Assembly: GCA_905250025.1 (NCBI GenBank)
Contig: CAJNOJ010000057.1
Location: 248,001 to 312,000, forward strand
Direction: 5' to 3'
DNA length: 64,000 nt
Source: Adineta ricciae
Lineage: Eukaryota > Rotifera > Eurotatoria > Adinetida > Adinetidae
Program-made: the position numbers and the translations under genes
Shown here: in pieces, positions 1 to 14,937 of the stretch
Numbering within the stretch: the stretch's first letter is position 1
Layout: the number at the start of each line of letters is the position of its first letter
The notes under the pieces: model-generated
Databases searched by the model: none
Told to the model about the DNA's origin: nothing
The model's input: the letters and a program-made list of their open reading frames with translations, nothing else

Positions 1-2099
<2,099 letters not shown>

Positions 2100-2369
2100 T
2101 TGTATTTATTCATATTCTATAAAACTATTTTTCTTTGAATCTATTCTGTCTACTAAATAAACATTTCTTTCTTCCGAATATTGTATTTTTATCTAAGAAT
2201 TTCGACAAATATTCACTACGAAACTCGCACGATCGATCGTTTCTAGATGTCACTTTGAACTCAACCCGATTGGTTCTCGTCTGATACATATCCCAAAACC
2301 AATCGATCGAGGAGATAGATTATTTACAAGTTATAATTGAATATCTTTCATATTTCTGAGCTACCGAAA

Positions 2370-2591
2370 ATGAAATTCAGTCTTGTTCGTTTCGGCGGCG
2401 GTAGTCACGCAGATATTCCCGCTCATATTCAAGCAAAAATGTCCACGAATTGGTATGTTCGTCATTTCAATTCATTCACAACTCGTGGTCGAGCAAATTC
2501 GGTTCTTGCTGTTCTCGGTGGTTGGGTTCTCTTCGGATATACAATGTCGAAATTGGCACAATCGCGTAAAACTAAACAACTCGTATCGTAG
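2370..2591 (+). CDS. Small single-pass membrane protein, possibly mitochondrial ATP synthase subunit f
   Basis: This is a 73-residue intronless frame. I chose the ATG at 2370 because the open frame further upstream has only TTG. The N-terminus is polar, with FGGGSHADIP. It is followed by WYVRHFNSF, a basic turn RGRAN, one hydrophobic helix (SVLAVLGGWVLFGYTM) and a basic tail, SKLAQSRKTKQ. The order aromatic patch, basic turn, one helix with a VLF-Y core, then Lys/Arg tail resembles the C-terminal half of animal F-type ATP synthase subunit f, an inner-membrane stalk component. The similarity is short and judged by eye. It lies 270 bp downstream of the ferlin stop on the same strand. An upstream coding exon cannot be excluded. 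Confidence 0.5.
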   Translation: MKFSLVRFGGGSHADIPAHIQAKMSTNWYVRHFNSFTTRGRANSVLAVLGGWVLFGYTMSKLAQSRKTKQLVS

Positions 2592-5437
2592 TCATCATCA
2601 TCAAAGCAAATTTGGTCCCTATCATAGTTCATCATTAGGTTCCTTCTAGGAAATGCCTCAAAGAACAGTCATAACCGCCTCTTTGTATTGTTTTTCTATC
2701 TCCCTGCTTTTTCTTCTATAAAAAGAAAATTCAAATTGAAATTAAAGTTCTCACCGGTGGTATTAATACTTTACAATAATCATATCTTTACAAGTCATGA
2801 TTTTTTTACGCAAATAAGCACAGAGCAAGTCTAATTATCAGCATCGGCAGATTGTTCCTGGCTTATTATAAGTACATGAGTTCATCTCGACTGACACGAA
2901 CATGTCGACTAATTTCGATGACGGATTTCAATGGAATAAGAATATTCGAACCAAGCAGCTCGTTGTAGGAAGAAACTCCTTGTAAGATTCAATGAAGCAT
3001 AATAAAATAATTGCAAACTTTCTTTCGAGCTCTTACGCCTTTGTTTCAATCGACGAGCCCAGAACAATATCGATATAGTATTTCTACGAGAACGAGTTTG
3101 TAATGATGATGTTGTTGTTATTGTTTTGGGCATAAACGCCTATCAGTCGATCTGAAAATATCCAATTCGTAATAGAAGATTTCAAGCGATAAGTATTTTT
3201 TTATTGTGAATTGATGCCGTTTTTCTTTCAATAGAGAGAAGATGTGTAAAAGCTAATTATTTCCGTAGAAAACATCATCGTTGTCTTTTTTCCTATTTTT
3301 CTTTTTGTCACTCATCGAACTGCTCTGGGATCATAACACTTCACTCGATAGAAAGAAAATATCTGACAAAGGTTACTGGCCGTTAATTTCTCCTCTATTC
3401 GAGTCCAATGCAGATCTCTCGAATAAAGCAATTATTCTCTCGAAGGAATTGTTTGTGAACTAGAGAATACAATCAAAATTCTTTGTTAACTAATATGCAT
3501 AATAAAATACTTGTCTGATCGCAAACCTAATTATTCTTTGCTCATTCTTTCTCAGATAGACGCGAGAAGAACGTGTAATCTTCACGATCATTTATATTAA
3601 AACAAAACGAATCGAAATGAAATACTGGAGTCAAACATCGGCATATTCTGGGCTGCCATGTAATACGATAGGAGCATTTCTCATCATTAACAGCCGTTGA
3701 GAACGACAAAAACACATTGATTATTCTTGTCCATAAACGTTCGAAATCGTATTCGCCAGAGGAAATTCTCGACAGCTCTTCGATCGAATGATTTCAATAC
3801 CTTGAAGATTGTCGACACTTGAAGTGAAAGACAATATAATTTCCTAGTAAATAGAATGTTTTTCTCTAGTCGCACTCGATACATACACTGAGACAAGTGA
3901 GGAAGTGGTTTGTATTTGATTAGCTGACATTTGTCGAGGTAGTCAGATGACGGATAATATTGAGTTTTGCTCATTTTTCATCTAGTTTTTTCACTGTTCA
4001 ATGAGCATGAGAATGAATCAATGTTATGACAATGTTTTTCTATATATTCCAAAGAGTTCTGATTAATTTTATTTTATATACACAGGTTTAGTTCGATTCA
4101 GACCAACTCATATCGTTAGTCAATGATGGTTTTGTTCTTTTCTTTTCTTCTCTCCGTCTTTTCTTTTTCTTATTATCAATAGAACTCATAAAGAGAGAAC
4201 AAGAATTGATAGAAAGACACAATAATAATAATCATGATGTAAGGAATCTTGTCCTCTATCTCTTCTCTGAACAGTGTTTCACAGCTCGCTGTTCGTCACT
4301 TTTGATTGAATATAATCGTTCTCATCCGCTGTCTAGTTGATATTTTCCTCCCACATCTTAGTAAATACATGTCATCAATCGTAATTGAACTTCTACTTGC
4401 AAACAAATCATAAAAGGTATGATATATATCCTTTTCTATCTTTATTTATTACTCCTATGATACTCGAATTCATGTTTGATGTTTTGTTGGCATCGTATAA
4501 CAGGAAAATAATAATGTAAAGAAAATCGAGAACGAGAAACAGAGAAAGAACAGCTCGACAATAACGTATTGAAGCAAAATATTAATGTGTGAATAACTTC
4601 GTCGGCCAAGCGATATGTTTCTACTTTCCAGATTTACTCTATCATTAGGACGATAGACTCAAACGAGTATGCATTGCTCTACGAAGACTTTTCTCTGATA
4701 GACTAGTCAACATATTTCAAACAGCATGTTCATCTTTTCGAGAGATTCTTCGAGCTAAAAGCTGGATAAACTTCTGACATTGTCAGACTTTATTTTCTGT
4801 CATTTTCTCATCATCATTCGTGCTTCTCAAGTGTTCAATTACAATGTATATCGAAGCAATAGAATGGAATGTTTAGAAGTATGTCACATAACTGCGAGAG
4901 TTAATCATGTTTGCATAAGACATACCAGATCGTACTTTCAGTTTTGTTTCTTTTACTTCTTCACGAGAACACTGTGATTTATTCAATTAAGACAGACAGT
5001 GTAATCATCTTGTGTATGTCTTTTTTCTTTATTTTTCTAGATTCATTCGAGTTTTCATTGTTAGAATTGCAAATGTCGGTGACAATTTGTCAACAAGGAG
5101 GATTTGTCTTCTTACCAGAGAACAGAAAACTTTTCTTCGATCATAATAAATTAAATTGAAAGTGTTTGCATGTTTGAAAAGAAGGTAGTTCTGTTTTTTT
5201 TCTTCTCTCTCATTCTATTTTAATGATATAGATGTAATATGAGATCTTAAAGAAAGAAACGTAATTAACTATCACTAGACGAACATTTTCACTTGGAACA
5301 AAACAAATTAGCTTATGTCTGAAAACAGCCGAACATTTGCCGTTTATTTTTTTTTCTCTCTCAAGATAATAGAATTGTTATATATATATATATATTCATG
5401 TAATTGTTTTCTCTTCCTCTTTCATTTAGTTTTCATA
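2592..5437. other. Gene-poor intergenic stretch
   Basis: This is AT-rich DNA of about 2.8 kb. The only open frames are short, without codon bias or family resemblance, and several begin at non-ATG codons. It contains the 3' flank of the small membrane protein gene and, at its right end, a TA microsatellite (about 5379-5395). A pyrimidine-rich tract and AG stand just before the receptor start codon. I see no RNA gene or mobile element. Confidence 0.6.
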
Positions 5438-6715
5438 ATGCATTTCGATTCCGCTACATTTGAAGACACTATACCTCATTTTAATAATCTACATCTACCA
5501 CATTCAAATGTATTAGTCTATAATCTCTCGTCATCGATAGAAATTACTCAAAACAATACAATAACAACATCCGAGGATCCTTATCGTAATCTAGCAGACA
5601 AACTCGTATATAAATACATATGTTTAGCGATTTTTGTTATCGGATTCATCGGCAATTTGCTTAGTGTATTAGTTTTTAGTCGACCAGCTCTACGACGTCG
5701 ATCTTGTGCTATCTATTTTCTCGCATTAGCTATTACTGATATAGCTTCCTTGTGTTCATCGTTTATTGATACCGTCCTTCCATCTTTTAATAATGTTTCT
5801 TTGACAATGAAATGGGCATTTATTTGTAAACTAAATCCTTTACTGGTCTATTTCACTACTGATTTATCGAACTTTCTATTAGCTGTTGCATCGATTGATC
5901 GAGCAGTATCGATTCAATGTCCTGTGAAATCGCAGTACTTCTGTCGAGCACGCATTGCGATATATATTATTCTTGTTATGTCAATTGTATTTCTTCTTAT
6001 CAACGGTCATCTCTTCTGGGGCTTTGAAATCATTGACGAACAATCATCAAAATTTTGTCTCGCATCAAAAACAAAATATGTGTATTATAATGAGCCGTAT
6101 TCAATGACTTATGATCGCTTCTACGCGATATTCGACTCTTTAGATATGTTATTCGCTGTTGTTATTCCATTTATTGTTATGTTAATATGTAATATAATTA
6201 TTCTGATACGTGTTATTACTTCTCGACGATCGGTTACAACAACTGCTTCGAACGCAGGTCAGTCAAAAGAAGCTCGAAAACGACATGATAAAGAAAAACA
6301 ATTAACTATTATGTTACTTGGAAGCGCAGCTGGTATGTTTTATACATTGTTGTCCTAGGAAAATAAAGAATTGTTTTCGTTTCCTTTTTTAGCATTTTTA
6401 GTATTTACATTACCGACAGAAATAAATGATACGATACGTGCTTTTCATCCACCCGATGTTCCTCAGACTCAAGGTCCTGCAGCCTTAGTCACAGCAATCT
6501 TTATTGCCATGGGACAATTGAATCATGCGATTCATTTCTATATTTACACGTTAACTGGTCGAGTTTTTCGAAATGAATTGATACAATTGTTTACTCTATC
6601 GAAATATAGCGTTTTAAGGCAAAAGACTGTCTCGTCAATTCGACAAACGAACGCTGATCAACGACTTTTGAGTCTATCGAAGAAAAAACCTAATCCTGAT
6701 GATTTTGATGCTTAG
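5438..6715 (+). CDS. Rhodopsin-family G protein-coupled receptor, peptide-receptor-like
   Basis: This is a predicted seven-helix receptor of 405 residues in two exons: 5438-6332 and 6393-6715, with a 60-bp GT-AG intron. The N-terminal region is extracellular, about 65 residues, with several Asn-glycosylation sites such as NNT and NLS. TM1 carries the family Asn in GFIGNLLSVLVF. TM2 has LALAITDIASL, and a Cys before TM3 (FICKLNP) can pair with an extracellular-loop Cys. The DRY position reads DRA in AVASIDRAVSIQCP. TM7 ends HAIHFYIY, lacking NPxxY but resembling the pattern common in invertebrate FMRFamide-type receptor expansions. A basic third intracellular loop (about residues 260-285) precedes TM6. 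Ligand unknown. The window also holds a Gq alpha gene, but physical nearness is no evidence of coupling. Confidence 0.88.
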
Positions 6716-6776
6716 AAAATTGGCTGGCACGTTTCTTTTTTGTTATTTATTTAGTCGCTTTTTTTTGTATCTCTTA

Positions 6777-6998
6777 TCATAAATTCCACCACCATGTACC
6801 GGTTTGAATTGATAAAGAAAACTTTTGAGGTAAATGCATTATCGCAGTTATTTCGTCCACCATATTAGAGAAAAGATCGTAAGCTCCCAGGGGCTGAATT
6901 AATATCCACCATGGATAAAGAAATAATGTCAATGGATAAGCAAAGATGAAGAGAAGAATGAAGGATAATATGTGAATTATTATGCTCGACATTTTCAT
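6777..6998 (-). CDS. Tiny hydrophobic membrane protein, function unknown
   Basis: This is a 73-residue frame whose first ATG is at 6998; the longer open frame begins at TTG. It has a hydrophobic helix at about residues 4-30 (IIIHILSFILLFIFAYPL), then FLYPWWILIQPLGAY, then a short polar tail with MHLPQKF. One long helix or a hairpin followed by a Pro-containing amphipathic tail is a plausible small membrane protein, not a random translation, because hydrophobic and polar blocks are cleanly separated. I recognise no named family. It converges on the receptor gene, with 61 bp between the two stops. Confidence 0.42.
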   Translation of the reverse strand: MKMSSIIIHILSFILLFIFAYPLTLFLYPWWILIQPLGAYDLFSNMVDEITAIMHLPQKFSLSIQTGTWWWNL

Positions 6999-7554
6999 TT
7001 CCGTCAGCGCCAAAATCTCAATTCTTATTAACAGAATGTCAAAAGTTTCTTTGTAACTAGCTCAATTAAAGTTCATCAATCCGTAAACTTAATTCACAAT
7101 AACCCAGGTGTAATATTATTACCTGTTTTGCACATGTCCTGTCTATTCAAATTATAGATGAACGGCAACAAATCGTTCTTCTAATCGAGTCCAATGCTTT
7201 AGCATATAAGAAAAAGCTTCTTGCTGGAAAATGACGGAGAACTACGTTCTACCAGCCATTCATGGGAATTCTAAGAACATAAGACCTTTCACTTTTCTCG
7301 TAATAAAATAGTCGTGCATGAATGCTTCGCCATGAAGAACAATTCGGAGATGTTGATGCCGTTCAACGTTATAATGAGTTTCTAGTCAAATTACGATCGG
7401 TTTTATCGATTAGAGATGAATATCTTTTCGAGCAATAATTTTCTTCTATATTTTATTCATCTTATATATGATGTTGACACAAGATGAAAAAAATCAAAAC
7501 AACACGATGAAAATTTAGCATATTTTTCTGTCGTTTTGGTCGTTGTTTCCTTCT
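6999..7554. other. Intergenic, 3' flank of RPS15
   Basis: No gene is seen. On the minus strand an AATAAA (plus-strand TTTATT at 7452-7457) lies about 100 bp downstream of the RPS15 stop and is a plausible polyadenylation signal. Confidence 0.55.
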
Positions 7555-8016
7555 CTATTTGAGTGGAATGAAACGGGATGAGTGTGTTGCACCAATACCA
7601 GGTCGACCGTGTTTAACTGGTTTGTATGTAATTGAAAACTCGCCGAGATAATGACCAATCATTTCAGGTTTGATTTCAACTGAGTTAAACGTTTTGCCTT
7701 GATGAACACCAACAACACAACCAACCATTTCGGGGACGATGATCATGTTACGTAAATGTGTTTTGATGGCTTTTGGTTTTTCTAATTCAGGTGCTTCTTT
7801 TTTGGCTTTACGTAAACGTTTGATCAAAGCCATTGGTTTACGTTTAAGACCACGTGATAGACGACGACGAGCACGGCAGTGTATTAATGGCATTAATTGT
7901 TCGGTGTTTAAGTCTAATAATTGATCAAGATCAACACCACGATAGGTGAATTTACGAAATGTACGCTTCTTTTTTAATTCAGCAGCGCTTAAACCAGCAG
8001 CATCTTGATCAGCCAT
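7555..8016 (-). CDS. RPS15: 40S ribosomal protein S15 (uS19)
   Basis: This is a 153-residue intronless gene, the usual length for animal S15. It is a small-subunit head protein near the A site and decoding centre. Family-defining text runs through the whole protein: [20 protein letters not shown] near the N-terminus, [38 protein letters not shown], then [20 protein letters not shown] and [17 protein letters not shown] at the C-terminus. The start ATG at 8014-8016 is followed by Ala-Asp as in most eukaryotes. A pyrimidine-rich tract ending in AG (minus strand, about 8065-8085) lies upstream and may be a 5'UTR splice acceptor. Confidence 0.97.
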   Translation of the reverse strand: MADQDAAGLSAAELKKKRTFRKFTYRGVDLDQLLDLNTEQLMPLIHCRARRRLSRGLKRKPMALIKRLRKAKKEAPELEKPKAIKTHLRNMIIVPEMVGCVVGVHQGKTFNSVEIKPEMIGHYLGEFSITYKPVKHGRPGIGATHSSRFIPLK

Positions 8017-8968
8017 TGTTTGTTGTATGAAGTTGTTTGTTGATTTCGAAGAAGATGAAAAGATCTAGAAGAGAAAAGAAAAATTCCATATGAGATTGAT
8101 ACGAATTTTCTTCATTATTCGTTTATTTATTTTATACAATTGAAAAACCAGAGAAAAAAAAAGAGAAAGAGAGAACCTTCTTGTAATAGTAGAGTATGAA
8201 AAAAAAAAACGAAATTGAGAGAAAGAAGCGGCGACACTGCAACGCAACGATTATTGTAGTTCAGACACACACGCACACACGAAAAACAAAAGAATGATAA
8301 TATAAAAAAAAAAAAGAAACGAAGAAGAATGCTAAAAGCGATAGACAGAAATTCAGTCAGATCGAATAGTAGACATTGAAATAAATGTGGCTATTGCATG
8401 ATGGACACCACCAACGAGTATTGTTGTCATTCCAAGAATTGAACAATGCGTAGAGAAAAGACACAATAATCAACGACAATAACAACAACATAGAAATTTC
8501 GAAGAGAAACAGACTAGAGAGCAGCAGCAGTAATAATACGCGCAGTGCGCAAGTACAAAACAGAGACGAGGTATGTATATATGACAAACAGAAGAAAAAA
8601 TCGAGAAGAAAACATTGTGTGCGTGTGTGTGTATGTGAGAAAGAGAGATTGAGTGTCACTGTTTGTTTAATAAGTGTTTTCTCTGTCGAAGCGTGTTCAG
8701 AGAGACACAAAAACGAAAAAAACGAGAGAATTGTACTAGAGGAAACAACTCGAATTTGACTTTGAACACGCACACTGTACGAGAAAACACACGTAAACTG
8801 AAAAACAGAAGAGTAAAACGACCATTCTAATATAATAAAGTAGAGTGTTTGAATAAAGAGAATAAGTAAGGAGAGACGAAGAGAATGAGAACGAGAGAGA
8901 GACAGAGGCATATATTAATATATGTCTATTCGGGAGATTTTTTTGTATTTTTTCTTGTTCAAATAGTT
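8017..8968. other. Low-complexity intergenic DNA between RPS15 and G alpha q
   Basis: This is purine-rich and CA/GT-repeat DNA, for example the CACACACG tracts near 8265-8282 and GTGTGTGT near 8622-8632. A 184-codon minus-strand open frame crosses it but is a product of the base skew. It probably holds the RPS15 promoter and the 3' end of the G alpha gene. Confidence 0.6.
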
Positions 8969-10457
<1,489 letters not shown>

Positions 10458-12329
10458 CTTGAGATGTCTGTTCTATTTGAAGATATATATATGTATATAT
10501 CGAATACAAAGAATAAATTGACTAGTAATTTAGAGATTGAATAACAGTGTCGAACATCTGCGGGATGATGTTAAATGATTGAAACGAACATTGAAAGAAT
10601 TTCTCTTCATGAATATCAAACCTTCGTAATCAGACTTCATACCATCTAAATAATAAACGAAGATTAGAATGATTACTGAACCTAGCCAATCATTGAGCAA
10701 GTAAACAAATAAATAAGCAACCATCACCACAAAATTCCTCTACACAGATTTTACAAAAAAAAAGAAAGTATTTTATGGAAGACCAACGCGTTGGAATTTA
10801 GTTATGCATTTGCGACTTTTCTACAAACTGTATCTTTATTATATTTTTTAAAATTTAACATTACTGAAAAGGATGTTTATTGTGTTGAATAACATTGAAA
10901 ATATTTCATAAAAATATGTTAGAAAGTCGCTCATTGGTCGATCAAGTAACCTATCGTAATGCATGACTATGGTACCATCAATTAGAATAGAAAAAATAGC
11001 CACGTTCATGTGAGGCATATGGATAAAACCGATAACATACAGATAGAGTTTACCTTACGGCTAATCTGTGAAAATCTAAAAAGTATTCATACGATGTATG
11101 CAACAGATCTCTGTTATATCAATTCCCAATTGTAGCTTTCTTTTAGTAATTGCGCTTCAGGAGACATACTAATTTGAAAGATTGTTGGTACTATTTCACT
11201 TGACGCACCACGTTCTCGTGCTCGCACGCCATATTGTGAGTGTGTTTTGGATACTGTGTTTAAAGCAAAGTGGTGCTTATTCATATTTTGTTTTGTTTAA
11301 ATATGACTAAAAATCATTCGAGAAGACTAAATTCGTCTTGTCTTTAACCCGAAATATAGTAGACATGTTTGGTTTTACATATTATAGAAGTCAAACAGAT
11401 TGAAAAATAAACACTGACTGAGCCGATAGAATTCACGTTGTCATGTGAGAATGAGAATGGATGTTCAATTGCAGAGTAGAGACGGCGATTACAGTTAGAC
11501 GTAAATTGGATAATATTTGGTATTCTCTATTTACTTGTGGGTGTAAATTAACGATCTGATAGATTAACGCTTGATTATACTCATGTTCGTGATCTTGATT
11601 TCATCCCCAATGGCAAATTCAAAGAATATCATCATCAAATTTTCGATCGATTTTCTACAAGTACTTACTGATGACATGCTTTCTTTTGGAATATGATTAT
11701 TTTTATTGTCAGTGCAAAATAATGGACTACGAACATATCGAATGTTATCAGTGACATCCGTTACATTTCTTCATCTGACTGACTGCTCTCAATCATGAAT
11801 TGGCACACACGAATTATGTTGAGCAATTTCTCTTTCTACAAGAAAGACTCGTTTACCGTGTCTGTCACATCTCACCATCCGATGTGATTCAGCAGTTGCC
11901 GTAACAAACAAATTTACACAATGGTTACAGTGTCTAACGAGGAAAAAGTAAACTGGAGGCACTCTAATTAATGGTAACTGACAAAAAAATGTGCCGGTGC
12001 CTGACACTTATTGTAGAAATGTGTGAAGGGAACAGTAGAAAGACATCAGAAAATTATTCTTTGTCCAGCACAGTTAAAGACAGACTCACTGTATTGGTGG
12101 TGCTACAATAGATGCTTTTTTTTTATATCACATATGATCAGAATTGGCTAGTGCTACAACCAATGAGTAGACAACTTCAAATCTACCTAACTAATCGTCT
12201 TCTTATTTCATAATTTTGAAAGAAAGAAAATATACATAAAGCGTCGAAAACTTCAATTTTGATCTTGATTCTACATTACTAAGACTGAATTCTAACGGTA
12301 TTCTGCTTATATATTTTTGGAATTGAGCA
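10458..12329. other. Intergenic region upstream of G alpha q and CDK11
   Basis: This is the 1.9-kb shared upstream region of two divergently transcribed genes. I see no supported gene. A Cys/His-rich open stretch on the minus strand at 11789-12007 is discussed as a finding. Otherwise the sequence is AT-rich with no repeat array. Confidence 0.55.
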
Positions 12330-14937
12330 ATGAGCAGCAGTAAGTTATGTCTACTAGAATCAACATCTTAATTACTTCTTTATCGTCTAAAATAGGACAT
12401 CATCATTACAAAAGTTCATCCCACAATCGTCGATCTGACGATGATCGAAATCGTCCACATAGTTCCTCTCAAATGTCTTCACGTACTGTTATTTATGAAG
12501 AACCATCTTCAACATCTAAAACTTTGAAATCGTCGGTTCGGCAAGTTACGCAAACATCGTCCTTTTACAACACAGCAACAACGAGCAAAAATGAAAGTTC
12601 AAAGCCATTAACCATCGGCAGCGGAAAACAATCGAGACCAATCAATAGTGATATATATCATTCGGAAATCATCGAAGATGACGATGATGATGAAGGTGAA
12701 ATCGAATATATCCCAGCTGATCAAAGCAAACGTCCATCAAGACGAAGTAAGAGAATCTATTTCCGTCTTTGATTTAGAGGTAAAATATTTGTGTTACGAT
12801 AGGTACGAGTAAAGAACGATCAAAACGGCGACATCATTCGTCTAGTCGATCTTCAAGATCCGACGAGAGCTCTAATGATGATACACCCAAACATAATCAA
12901 CAAAAGCATAGGCGAAAAGCTTCATCAAGAGAACGACGTTCGCCATCGGAAGAAGGAGAGGAAGCTGGTCTGTTGGAAAACTTTCACCTGAGTTTCAAAA
13001 CTTCTTTCTTCAATTCTAGAATCCGTTTCAGATGCTAGTGATGATCAACATTCCAAAGAAGATCATCCGTCAACTGAAGATAAACAAGATCATCGTAGAC
13101 AATCGTCTCCTGGTAAAACTAGGCAATCCCTCGTTTTCGACGATAAGCTTTATTATTTCTGTTCTAGATGATGCTTCACGTGACAATCAAGAAAAACTTG
13201 AAGAAGAAGAAGAAGAAGAAGAAGTACAAGAAGAACCTGCTCCACCACCACCTCATCGAAGCCGTTTCGACGATGAGGAAGATGATGACGATCAACACGA
13301 AGACGATGAAGACGAGAATGACAATGATCGACATCAACGTCATCACCATCATCATCGCCATAATCATCATCATAAACGATCAAGACGTCACTCATCCTCG
13401 ACACCCGCTTCGTCTTCATCAAAATCCGCTATGACACCACCTATATCAATTGATCATCAAGTCGAAAAAGAATTGATCGAAGAAAAGCCCAAATTACCCA
13501 GTTACTATCCTGCTATACAAGGTTGTCGACGCGTGGATGAATATTTATGTATGAATCGAATCGAAGAGGGTACTTATGGCGTTGTCTTTCGCGCACAAGA
13601 TAGAAAAACAGGTGAGAATTGTTTACTGAATATTAATCCATTTAATTGACCATTGTTGATTGATTTAGGTGAAGTCGTTGCACTGAAACGATTGAAAATG
13701 GAAAAAGAAAAGGAAGGTTTTCCAATAACGTCACTACGAGAAATCTGCTGTATTCTTAAATCACAGCATGAAAATGTTTGTACTGTTCGAGTATGTCACA
13801 TAGTGTATATCTTTTCTATCATCAATGATAAGTATGATTGTTTTTTTAGGAAATTGTTGTTGGTGATGACATAAATCGTATTTACATTGTCATGGATTAT
13901 GTCGAGCATGATCTCAAGAGTCTTATGACCCATACAATGAAAAAACCATTTTCGATTAGTGAAGTGAAAACTTTGATGTATCAATTACTAGCCGGTGTAA
14001 ATCATTTGCACGATAATTGGATTATTCATCGAGATCTCAAAACATCCAATCTTCTGCTCAGTAATAAGGGTATTCTCAAAGTATGAACTTTTTCCATCTC
14101 ACTTTCGTTCACACATCGAATTCTATCTAGATCGGTGACTTTGGTCTTGCACGTGAATATGGATCACCATTGAAACCGTACACACCCGTCGTCGTCACAC
14201 TTTGGTATCGAGCGCCGGAACTTTTACTTGGAATCAAAGTAAGATCATTGTTACTTTTCTTTCTGAACTGATAGTATGCAAAAATGTTGTTTCGGCTTGT
14301 AGGAATATTCTACACCTATCGATATATGGAGTGTAGGTGCTATTTTTGGTGAATTATTGACAATGAAACCATTGTTTCCCGGTAAATCAGAAATCGATCA
14401 ACTGAATCGTATCTTCAAAGATTTGGGTACACCAACAGACAAAATTTGGCCTGACTATAATTCGCTTCCATTCACTAAGAAAATGACATTCTCGAACTAT
14501 CCTTACAATCGGCTTCGATCAAGATTTGATGTGTCCCTGTCGGAAAAAGGCTTCGATCTGTTAAATAAGTAAGTCATCGAAAAGTTCAACTGAGTTTAGA
14601 TCACACATTTTGTTTAAATAGATTTTTGACTTATGATCCATCGAAGCGAATATCTGCATTGGCCGCATTGAAACACGATTATTTTGAAGAAAGTCCTCGT
14701 CTGATTGATCCATCAATGTTTCCAACATGGCCATCGAGAAACGAAGAAAAAACCAAAGTAACTGCGCGCAGTGGTACTCAACATGCGTCTGGCTCAAGTA
14801 CAGCAACAGCTCAAAAAGAACCAACTCCACCGGCAGCTGGAAAGATGTACGAGAAATTGCTTGGTGGAGGCGATGATGACTCATATTCCATGGAACAGAT
14901 AATACCATCAGGTCCTGGTTTTCAACTTCGTGGTTGA
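12330..14937 (+). CDS. CDK11: Cyclin-dependent kinase 11 (PITSLRE kinase)
   Basis: This is a nuclear Ser/Thr kinase that works with L-type cyclins in transcription and pre-mRNA splicing. Ten exons give 701 residues. The first exon is only 10 nt (12330-12339), joined to 12396. The first 320 residues are disordered and charged, with SR-like, Asp/Glu and His-rich tracts. The kinase domain covers about residues 330-625: glycine loop EEGTYGVVF, the catalytic Lys in VALKRLK, the name-giving PITSLREI (conserved exactly), [34 protein letters not shown] and the GTPTDKIWP region. The tail ends SGPGFQLRG, close to the vertebrate end. It stands alone on this strand, and AATAAA follows at 15058-15063. Confidence 0.96.

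Noticed and set aside
8357..8911. 184-codon minus-strand open frame starting MPLSLSRSHSL
   Set aside because: It is Leu/Ser/Phe-rich throughout because the DNA is a purine-skewed low-complexity tract. It has no domain, and intron-like and microsatellite DNA run through it.
13153..13434. His/Met/Asp-rich open frames in other frames of CDK11 exon 5
   Set aside because: These are shadows of the coding GAA and CAT repeats of the real exon.
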